Below, one piece after another: positions 8,903 to 15,927 of a stretch of 47,894 nucleotides of DNA. The notes under the pieces were generated by a model. The model was not told the DNA's origin, made no database searches, and worked only from the letters and a program-made list of their open reading frames with translations. Where the stretch lies: the NCBI GenBank assembly GCA_902574205.1, contig CACGMS010000006.1, positions 1 to 47,894 on the forward strand, given 5' to 3'. The stretch comes from an uncultured Candidatus Hydrogenedens sp. (GTDB lineage: Bacteria; Myxococcota; UBA4151). Position 1 is the first letter of the stretch. Each line of letters starts with the position of its first letter. Position numbers and translations under genes: made by a program.

Positions 8903-10609
8903 ATGCGCATCGCCGATTCGAGACGGCTGACAGGTGGAAATCTTCAAAGCGCAAATCCGTGCGCGGTTGCCGAAGTTCAATTTGAAGAGGGTGAAGACGA
9001 GTCTCTTGCCCTGAATGTATGGTGCAAGCACGTGAATCAACTCTGCGAGGAATTAGGCCTCGACTTTGGTGAACCGTTTGTCCGACGTTATCAAGGTGGC
9101 GCATGTCTGGGTTTTGATGCACCCATCGATGCCCTCTATACGGCTACAGAAATCAACGAATACGCCATCGATGAAGCGAGCGAGCGAGGCGCTCAGCCAC
9201 TTGCGGACGTCTTGGATCAGCTCAAGACTTCGCTCGCCAACGAAGCGAACGAGCGGCTGCTCGAAATCCAAAGCGAAGCAGCAACGCGCAATTGTCCGTT
9301 CTTATGGGATGATGACGAGGTCTCGATAGGCTTTGGGCGATACGCCCAAGTCTGGGCTGCCGATAATTTGCCGCAGATCGAAGATATCGACTGGCCGACC
9401 GCTGGCCGAATTCCTGTCGCTATGATCACGGGGACGAATGGTAAAACAACAACCTCAAGAATACTTTCTAGGATTCTTAAGACTTCGGGTTTTTCCGTTG
9501 GCTCAACATCGACAGATGGTGTTTGCATTAACGAAGAGATCGTCGAAGCAGGTGATTGGACGGGTACGGGTGCGGCGCGCATGGTGTTGCGGCACTCTGA
9601 TATTTCCGCAGCCGTCTTAGAAACGGCGCGCGGCGGTCTGCTTCGTCGAGGTTTAGCGATGACGAGTTGTGACGTCGCCGTCTTGACCAATGTCGCGGCC
9701 GACCATCTCGGCGATTATGGCATTGACGATGTTGCCGCCATGGCTCAGGTCAAATCACTGATAAGTTCCGCCGTTAATCCAACAGGTCAAAGAGTAATCA
9801 ACGCAGACGACGAGCATCTGATGGCACGTCGTCATGACTACGATACACCCATCGTCTTGTTTGGTTTGAACTTCGAGCACCCTGAACTCGTTGCGCATCG
9901 CCAAGCAGGGCATGAATGCTGGTCGGTCAATGAGGGCAGAATCGTATACTCAGCAGGTACTCAAACCCAAGTACTGATGCCCACTCAAGATATCCCTTGC
10001 ACCTTTGGTGGCGCCGCTAAGCACAACGTGAGCAATGCGCTGGCAGCGGCTGCAGCAGCTTCAGTATTAGGAATAGAGTTTCAAACGATCAGAGCCGCAC
10101 TGAGCGGTTTTGGCGACCAACCATCTGACAACCCAGGTCGCTGCCAACTCGTCGAGGTCCATGGCGTCAAGATCATGCTCGACTTTGGTCACAATTCGCA
10201 CGGATTGAAGGCGATCTTAGACCTTGGAAAAAGCCTGATCGCCAAACAACCGGGCGCTCGTCTCTGTGTCAGCCTCGGTCAAGCGGGCGACCGACTAGAC
10301 GCAGAAATTTTAGCGCTCGGTGACGTCTTATCCGCCATGGGAACCGATCGAGTGATCTTGCGAGAGATGGCTGGCTATGAACGCGGTAGAGCGCCCACAG
10401 AAGTCGCGACGATGATCCGACAGCGACTGATTGAGCAGGACTACGACAGCACCAATATTCACATCGTAAAAGGCGAGATCAACGCGCTTGATGATGCGCT
10501 TAAGTGGTCAAAGCCTGGCGATCTGATAATGCTCCTTGTGCACCTTGAACGCGAAGCGGTCAGCCACTGGATCAGCGACCAAAAAAACGGGTCGAGTGAA
10601 CTGCGATAA
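8903..10609 (+). CDS. CphA-like Mur ligase protein lacking the ATP-grasp domain
   Basis: A 568-residue protein starting 2 bases after the cphA stop. Residues about 170 to the end match the Mur-ligase half of CphA: GTNGKTTT at 177-184, then STSTDGVCINEE, ETARGGLLRRGLAMTSCDVAVLTN, PGRCQL and LDFGHNSHGLKAIL. The first ~160 residues look like the CphA N domain; residues 126-152 (ATRNCPFLWDDDEVSIGFGRY) line up with CphA 179-207 (EERDIPWLRL...FGHGKY). The whole ATP-grasp module is absent. It could ligate a basic amino acid to existing acidic chains, modify CphA as a partner, or act on another substrate. The P-loop is intact, so catalysis is possible; the function is unknown. Confidence 0.85.
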   Translation: MRIADSRRLTGGNLQSANPCAVAEVQFEEGEDESLALNVWCKHVNQLCEELGLDFGEPFVRRYQGGACLGFDAPIDALYTATEINEYAIDEASERGAQPLADVLDQLKTSLANEANERLLEIQSEAATRNCPFLWDDDEVSIGFGRYAQVWAADNLPQIEDIDWPTAGRIPVAMITGTNGKTTTSRILSRILKTSGFSVGSTSTDGVCINEEIVEAGDWTGTGAARMVLRHSDISAAVLETARGGLLRRGLAMTSCDVAVLTNVAADHLGDYGIDDVAAMAQVKSLISSAVNPTGQRVINADDEHLMARRHDYDTPIVLFGLNFEHPELVAHRQAGHECWSVNEGRIVYSAGTQTQVLMPTQDIPCTFGGAAKHNVSNALAAAAAASVLGIEFQTIRAALSGFGDQPSDNPGRCQLVEVHGVKIMLDFGHNSHGLKAILDLGKSLIAKQPGARLCVSLGQAGDRLDAEILALGDVLSAMGTDRVILREMAGYERGRAPTEVATMIRQRLIEQDYDSTNIHIVKGEINALDDALKWSKPGDLIMLLVHLEREAVSHWISDQKNGSSELR

Positions 10610-11455
10610 CTACGAAGCTTCGGTCTGCGCACGCGCTCGATGTAACAAAGCGATAATCTCGGACTTAAACTCGCTCGGCTCGTCGACAACCTTAGCAAAG
10701 GGGCTAAACTGATAACCGTCAGGCTTAGACGAGTGAAACAAGCACCCGGTGCGTTCTAAGCGAGCCATCTTGACTTCCTCAGGATCGATCTGATGGAACG
10801 CCCGGCAAATCTCTTTCATATTCTCGGCATGATCATCATTCATATGCTCAAGAGCGCCCTTGCGCATGGTGTGCATGTGATCAGGGCTTGCGTGCGTTAG
10901 ATAATCGGAACCGGGAAACGAACAAATACGTCCAAAACCGGCAATATAGCGGATACTTTCAATGCTGCTCATACGCCAAAAGTGAAAATCATGAGTACGT
11001 GCGTAGCTTGCTGCTTTAGGAACCCGCTGAACGTATCGTGCAAACAACTGAGCGTACTCATCCTCATTAATGCGCTCGCAATATTCTTCGGTCTGCTCAC
11101 TGGTAGTCAGCTTGACAAAGTTTCCGTTAAGACTGGCGCGCCAGCTGCTTTGTGGATCCCCTGTTGACGCATCATTATGAACGAACAAACAGGCGCGGTT
11201 ATCGGCGCGCAGGTTTCGAGTATGCAGAGCAATATTGGCAATGAAAACGAATGGTCGACCACATTCATCAAGAGCGAACGGGACAATAGACCCCGTAGGA
11301 AAACCTTTGACGATTCGCTCGGTACTCAAGGTACCTAGGACGCCATTGGGTACCTGGTGCAGCCAATGAAGAACGTCTTGGGCGGGCTCACCGCGATGTG
11401 CAGCCTTATCTGCTGCACGTGATTCAGGATCAAGCTTTTCGACATCGTTTGACAT
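10610..11455 (-). CDS. hugZ: HugZ/HutZ-like heme-handling protein (PNPOx-like plus DUF2470)
   Basis: A 281-residue protein with an N-terminal flavin-reductase/pyridoxamine-oxidase-like split barrel (about 25-185; GVLGTLS, GFPTGSIVPF, HTRNL, DFHFWRMSSIESIRYIAGFGR) and a C-terminal DUF2470 module (about 198-275; GALEHMNDDHAENM, then ARLERTGCLF). This architecture is shared with HugZ, HutZ and ChuZ heme oxygenases/utilisation proteins. As the last gene after hmuTUV, 5 bases beyond hmuV, it probably liberates iron from imported heme in the cytoplasm. The conserved HMNDDH histidines are present. It meets the convergent CphA-like gene with no gap. Enzymatic activity is inferred from family and context. 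Confidence 0.85.
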   Translation of the reverse strand: MSNDVEKLDPESRAADKAAHRGEPAQDVLHWLHQVPNGVLGTLSTERIVKGFPTGSIVPFALDECGRPFVFIANIALHTRNLRADNRACLFVHNDASTGDPQSSWRASLNGNFVKLTTSEQTEEYCERINEDEYAQLFARYVQRVPKAASYARTHDFHFWRMSSIESIRYIAGFGRICSFPGSDYLTHASPDHMHTMRKGALEHMNDDHAENMKEICRAFHQIDPEEVKMARLERTGCLFHSSKPDGYQFSPFAKVVDEPSEFKSEIIALLHRARAQTEAS

Positions 11456-11460
11456 AGTAT

Positions 11461-12288
11461 TTAGTCCAGTATTTGCAGCTGATTCGTATGAATTTCAGGT
11501 GCGCTATTAGAAGGGGAACGGCGAACAAGAACAAGAGGCCGTTGGGTATCAGGATGCTCAATAATATGACTATCTAGCTTGTAGACCGATCGAATCACCT
11601 CGGTCGTGACCACCTCGCTCGGACTGCCTTGAGCCGCTAGACGTCCCTCATGTAAGAAGATCAGTCGGTCCGCCCAGTTCGATGCCAAGTTCAAATCATG
11701 CAACACCACCAATACCGCATAGTTATGCTCACGAGCATGCTTTGCAGCCAGCGCTAGAGTGGCGTCTTGATGGGGTAAATCTAACGACGAGGTGGGCTCA
11801 TCGAGCAGCAAAATCTTATGGTGCTGATCATCACTCATCAATTGAGCCAAAACCCGAGCCATTTGAACCCTTTGCTTCTCACCTCCCGATAACGTCGTGT
11901 ATACTCGCGAAGCCATCGACAGCATATCCACTTGCTCTAAGCAACTCGAAACGATGTCATCGTGCCGTGCATCGTCTGTGTAAGGAAAGCGACCGAGTTC
12001 GACCACTTCACGAACCCGAAACGGAAAACTCAAAGGCGATTGCTGATGCAACAACGCACGCCGGGTAGCCAGCGCCTTGGGCGCCCAAGAACTCAAGGGG
12101 CGCCCCTCAACCAAAACGTGACCAGAAGTTGGCTCCAGCTCACCGCTTAAAACACGCAATAACGTCGACTTACCAGCGCCGTTTGGACCGCAAACAGCGA
12201 CGACTTCTCCTGCCTCCGCAGTCACGCTTACCTGTTCGAGAATCAGCTTCGAATCGATACGTACGGTAATGTTCAGCGCTTCAAGCAT
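11461..12288 (-). CDS. hmuV: Heme ABC transporter ATP-binding protein
   Basis: A 275-residue ATPase with Walker A GPNGAGKST, signature LSGGEKQR, Walker B ILLLDEPTSSLD and the switch His in VVLHDLNLA. The HmuV-like features are the start LEALNITVRI, the RRALLHQQSPLSFPF Q-loop region and DARHDD insert. Its ATG follows the hmuU stop codon directly with no intervening base, so the two are translationally coupled. It energises heme import by HmuU. About 25 extra residues at the C-terminus (after RSVYKLDSHIIEHPDT) are not conserved in the family to my knowledge. Confidence 0.93.
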   Translation of the reverse strand: MLEALNITVRIDSKLILEQVSVTAEAGEVVAVCGPNGAGKSTLLRVLSGELEPTSGHVLVEGRPLSSWAPKALATRRALLHQQSPLSFPFRVREVVELGRFPYTDDARHDDIVSSCLEQVDMLSMASRVYTTLSGGEKQRVQMARVLAQLMSDDQHHKILLLDEPTSSLDLPHQDATLALAAKHAREHNYAVLVVLHDLNLASNWADRLIFLHEGRLAAQGSPSEVVTTEVIRSVYKLDSHIIEHPDTQRPLVLVRRSPSNSAPEIHTNQLQILD

Positions 12289-13311
12289 TTACCAAAGACC
12301 TTTTTTGCGGCTCGATGACAGCAGCGCGAGAAAGAACGGTCCACCAATCACGCTCGTCACAATACCAATCGGTAATTCGGACGGGACAATCACTAGACGA
12401 GACACCAAATCGGCGCCGAGCAAAAGAGTCGCACCGAGAAACAAACTCGCCGGAACCACTTTGCGGTTATCAGGACCAAACATCAGCCGACACAAATGCG
12501 GAACGACCAAGCCGACAAACCCAATCATTCCTGAAAGGGCAACGCTGCATCCGACCACGATACAAACGACGACAACAATACGCTGCTTGAGACGCTGAAT
12601 GCTTACACCAAGCATGTATGCAGCTGATTCACCAAGCAGCATCACATTGAGGGTGCGCGCCCAAAACAACGCGAAGCCTGTCGGTACGACGATCAAGACC
12701 ATGCTCAAGCGAATATCGGCCCAACTTGCGCCGCCGAAGCTACCAAGCGTCCAGAACGTCAGATCCCTTAACTGATCATCATCAGCGAGATAGACCAACA
12801 ACCCAGTACCGGCTCCAGCAATTGCATTGATCGCAATTCCAGCAAGTAACATATTCGAGACCATGGTCTTTGAGCCTACTGTCGATAATCGCATCACCAA
12901 AAGGGTGCTCACCACGGCGCCAACGAAGGCGGCGACCGGGAGCATCCAAGGTGCGCTCAAACCTAAGGTCGTACCGAGCACAATAATCAATGCTGCACCG
13001 AGCGCTGCGCCACTTGAAACACCGAGTAAGCCTGGGTCTGCGAGTGGATTACGAAACAACCCTTGCATCAGCGCGCCGGCTACACTCAATCCCCCACCAA
13101 CCAAAATCGCAAGAAGTGTCCGGGGGAAGCGAATTCCCATGAGCACGCCGTGCTGCCCTGGCTCGACAAACCCCGGATCCGCCAAACCGAGTGCTCCGAA
13201 ACTGATCCGAACCACGTCAGCAAAAGGAATCGACATTGCGCCAAAAGCTAAGGACATGATCGCAACGACGATCAATGCCAAAACGAGGCTGATGGCATAG
13301 AGTCGCGACAT
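12289..13311 (-). CDS. hmuU: Heme ABC transporter permease, FecCD/BtuC family
   Basis: A 340-residue polytopic membrane protein (about ten segments) of the FecCD family. Typical text includes GIRFPRTLLAILVGGGLSVAGALMQGLFRNPLADPGLLGVSSGAALGA (read in pieces), the cytoplasmic coupling region, IGFVGLVVPHLCR, and GTVT-like ending LPIGIVTSVIGGPFFLALL. It forms the membrane channel for heme delivered by HmuT. It begins 4 bases after hmuT and abuts hmuV. No clear ribosome site is visible ahead of its ATG, so it probably relies on coupling to hmuT. Confidence 0.93.
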   Translation of the reverse strand: MSRLYAISLVLALIVVAIMSLAFGAMSIPFADVVRISFGALGLADPGFVEPGQHGVLMGIRFPRTLLAILVGGGLSVAGALMQGLFRNPLADPGLLGVSSGAALGAALIIVLGTTLGLSAPWMLPVAAFVGAVVSTLLVMRLSTVGSKTMVSNMLLAGIAINAIAGAGTGLLVYLADDDQLRDLTFWTLGSFGGASWADIRLSMVLIVVPTGFALFWARTLNVMLLGESAAYMLGVSIQRLKQRIVVVVCIVVGCSVALSGMIGFVGLVVPHLCRLMFGPDNRKVVPASLFLGATLLLGADLVSRLVIVPSELPIGIVTSVIGGPFFLALLSSSRKKGLW

Positions 13312-13315
13312 AAAG

Positions 13316-14218
13316 CTAAGGCTTGGGCTCAGCGTTTGTCGTTGCGTTCAGCTTAGCGGCTAAGTCCGTCACCGCTTCGCCGGTCCGTGGACCAAACCCG
13401 AGCAACAAAAGATCGTCAACCTCGATAATCGCTTTGTTCTTTGCCGCCGGCGTGAGCGAAATGCCTTTGAGCTGGGTAACGGCTTCCGCTCCACCCACTG
13501 ATTTCAAACCACGACTGGTCATCAAAATGACATCGGGCGCTGCGGCTACGATCGATTCCGAATTAATGGGTTTGTAGCCCTCATACTCGCTGACTGCATT
13601 CACCCCACCGGCTAATCGAATCATTTCATCGGCTGCATTTTTCGATCCTGCTACATTGAGCGAACCCGCGCCTCGAGCGTAAATAAAGAGCACTTTTTTC
13701 GGCGTTTCTATCTTCTTTACGCCTTGAATCTGTTGGTCCATTTTAGCGATCAATTCATTGGCTTTCTCCTCGGCTCCAATCAATTTTGCAATTGATTGAA
13801 TACGCGCTTTGGCGCCAGCGAAAGTTTTGGTCGCCGGAATCGATTCAAGTCGAATGCCCACGTTCGTAATCTTTTCGAGCACATCTTTGGGACCAGACGA
13901 AGCGGAGGCGATCACCATCTTAGGCGCCAAAGAAATCACACCCTCTGCGCTCACCTGTCGATAGTACCCGACCTTAGGAAGCTTAGTCGCCTCCAACGGA
14001 TATAAACTACTCACATCGACACCGACGACTTTGTCGCCTAAACCCAAAGCGAAAACCGTCTCGGTGATACTTCCACCAAGTGTCACTAGCGGTCCAATCT
14101 TTGGCTCTGCTTGAACTGGGATAGTTTCCGAAACCTTAGCCGGTGCTTTGGTTTCTGACGTCGAAGATTTTGCGCATCCAATAGAAAAAATAAGACCAAA
14201 CATTGCAACGTTTCTCAT
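13316..14218 (-). CDS. hmuT: Periplasmic heme-binding lipoprotein, HmuT type
   Basis: A 300-residue periplasmic-binding-protein (cobalamin/Fe3+ siderophore fold). It has a short signal sequence ending in FSIGC, so Cys15 may be lipidated. A low-complexity Lys/Glu/Pro linker follows, then the fold starts at IGPLVTLGGSITETVFALGLGDKVVGVDVSSLYP. In HmuT/PhuT/ShuT proteins the SSLYP-type tyrosine binds heme iron, and that Tyr is present. VGYYRQVSAEGVISLAPKMVIA is also typical. A GGGAGG ribosome site precedes the ATG. It would hand heme from the outer-membrane receptor to HmuUV. Confidence 0.9.
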   Translation of the reverse strand: MRNVAMFGLIFSIGCAKSSTSETKAPAKVSETIPVQAEPKIGPLVTLGGSITETVFALGLGDKVVGVDVSSLYPLEATKLPKVGYYRQVSAEGVISLAPKMVIASASSGPKDVLEKITNVGIRLESIPATKTFAGAKARIQSIAKLIGAEEKANELIAKMDQQIQGVKKIETPKKVLFIYARGAGSLNVAGSKNAADEMIRLAGGVNAVSEYEGYKPINSESIVAAAPDVILMTSRGLKSVGGAEAVTQLKGISLTPAAKNKAIIEVDDLLLLGFGPRTGEAVTDLAAKLNATTNAEPKP

Positions 14219-14264
14219 CGCTGCCTCCCATCATTAAGAATAATTTAACTCGACTCATCACTCA

Positions 14265-15905
14265 TCAAAAACGTGTCGTTCCTGGTCCGGCATAGGTCCA
14301 ATCAAAGGTCATACTGCCGGCAGAGACGTCGGTAATCTTAAGCTTTGCATACGCTCCTGATCCAGTGCGCACCAAATACGCTGAATCTTTCGGCGTATAG
14401 AGCTCGCTATCCGGATCAAACCAACCGGAAAGAGCAGCGTTTCCAGAGTACGTCTCGTCGCCGCCTTGTGCCACCGGCAGCTGTTCATCGAGCACAAAAG
14501 CGGCGGGGCACCCGCAGGCTTCAGTCCATACCCCTTGACGTCCAATGCAGAGCTCTTCGCTCATCTCACAATCACAAACGTGACCCTGTGTTGGCAGATA
14601 ACAACCCTGCCCCGCAGGTACTCGCCGCACCTCATCAAGGGTCGCAAGCTCGGGGTCATAGGCTCCGCCCAAACCGGCACCGCTCGTGCCGCTATTGGTT
14701 CGAAGATAAGGACCTGAAACGGCGAGATCCCAAATGGTATCGGTTTGTGGATCGTTCGGCGTCACCACCGAACCCGTTTCAAAATCAAAATGCACCCATT
14801 GCTCGGAATCCAGATCATTAAGTACATTTTGGTGCACAACGAGTTCACGGGTCAGTCGATCTAAGCGCAGAGTCAACTCACCCTCACTGTAATCAACCAC
14901 CTGAACCTTAGCGTAATCACCATCGGCGGTTCGCAGCGCATACACTTGATCTTTGGGTGTAGTCTGAGCCTCTTCATCACCGTCAAACCAATCGCTAAGG
15001 AGGTTGTTGAGGGATTCGGATTCTTCATCACCCTGCTCATCGACAACAAATCCTACGGTATCGGTGACCGTCAGCCCATCCCAAGTGTTTGGGTCACCGA
15101 GCTTTGCTCCACCAAGTCCGGTGCCTGAGGTTCCACTGTTGGTCCTTAGGCGTCTTCCGTTGACGGCTAAGTCCCAGTCGTCAGAGGTCGCTGGATCAGC
15201 CACCTCAATGACGGCGCGATCGAGCACATCAATATAGACCCACTCGTCACTCGCAGAGCCATCAACAACTAATCGATCAGCGAGTGCCGGATCACCCGTT
15301 GGCGGATCGATCACGCCATAGCGAAAGCGTGGGTAACCACTGGTGCCTGCCCCGTTATAATAATTGATCATTTGCAACTTATAATAGGTCCCTTCGGTAC
15401 TTCGCACGACATAAACAAAATCAGCTGGGCTGAGTGTGTGATCGCTTTGATCATAGTCATACCATGGCGCATCACCGACAAAGGGATTATCGGGCTCGTT
15501 GTCTTCATCGTCAGAATCAATAGCGTCTTCGGCATACAGCAAATTCGGAGCCTCGGTCATCGCATCAAAGTCACCGCCGCGAACACGAGCGACTGCTACT
15601 CCGCCAGTGCCAATAACCCCGCCATTGGTTTGAATTTTAAAGCGCTGTAGTCGAAGATCCCAAACGGGATGATCAGACGGCGTTTCAGGCTGTACTTCTG
15701 CGCTCCCATCTAAATCCAGATAGACCCATTGATCATAATCGCTGGCATTGACCGAAGCCGTGGTCACATCGCCTTCGGTCTCAAAGGTCGCCAACGCAGT
15801 GATCGGACCCGCATCAGGACCTGGGTCGGGATCAATATTTTGTGCGCAACCCAACACACCAACAAACGTCGTCAACACCCAGACGATGAATCGTGAATAA
15901 AACAT
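14265..15905 (-). CDS. Triple-domain HmuY-like heme-binding lipoprotein
   Basis: A 546-residue lipoprotein (lipobox VLGC, Cys20) with three tandem HmuY-family domains: about 52-195, 215-350 and 362-546. Each shows a WVY/HFD start, WDLA/WDLR followed by R...TN.G.SG.G.GGA, and a late PKD..Y.VRT..G.YAK(L/V)Q. HmuY proteins are surface hemophores that pass heme to a TonB receptor. ATG 15905 is chosen because AGGA lies 6 bases upstream and it begins the signal peptide; a longer frame up to 16022 would invade the receptor gene. Domain 3 carries an insert with six cysteines (435-466). Domain 2 has no His or Met in the segment that carries heme ligands in the family. Confidence 0.85.
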   Translation of the reverse strand: MFYSRFIVWVLTTFVGVLGCAQNIDPDPGPDAGPITALATFETEGDVTTASVNASDYDQWVYLDLDGSAEVQPETPSDHPVWDLRLQRFKIQTNGGVIGTGGVAVARVRGGDFDAMTEAPNLLYAEDAIDSDDEDNEPDNPFVGDAPWYDYDQSDHTLSPADFVYVVRSTEGTYYKLQMINYYNGAGTSGYPRFRYGVIDPPTGDPALADRLVVDGSASDEWVYIDVLDRAVIEVADPATSDDWDLAVNGRRLRTNSGTSGTGLGGAKLGDPNTWDGLTVTDTVGFVVDEQGDEESESLNNLLSDWFDGDEEAQTTPKDQVYALRTADGDYAKVQVVDYSEGELTLRLDRLTRELVVHQNVLNDLDSEQWVHFDFETGSVVTPNDPQTDTIWDLAVSGPYLRTNSGTSGAGLGGAYDPELATLDEVRRVPAGQGCYLPTQGHVCDCEMSEELCIGRQGVWTEACGCPAAFVLDEQLPVAQGGDETYSGNAALSGWFDPDSELYTPKDSAYLVRTGSGAYAKLKITDVSAGSMTFDWTYAGPGTTRF

Positions 15906-15927
15906 AAAAATCCTCCATCGGCGGCTT

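Noticed and set aside
10613-10622. Palindrome CGAAGCTTCG at the hugZ end
   Set aside because: It lies within the last hugZ codons and lacks a T-tract, so it is not a credible terminator.
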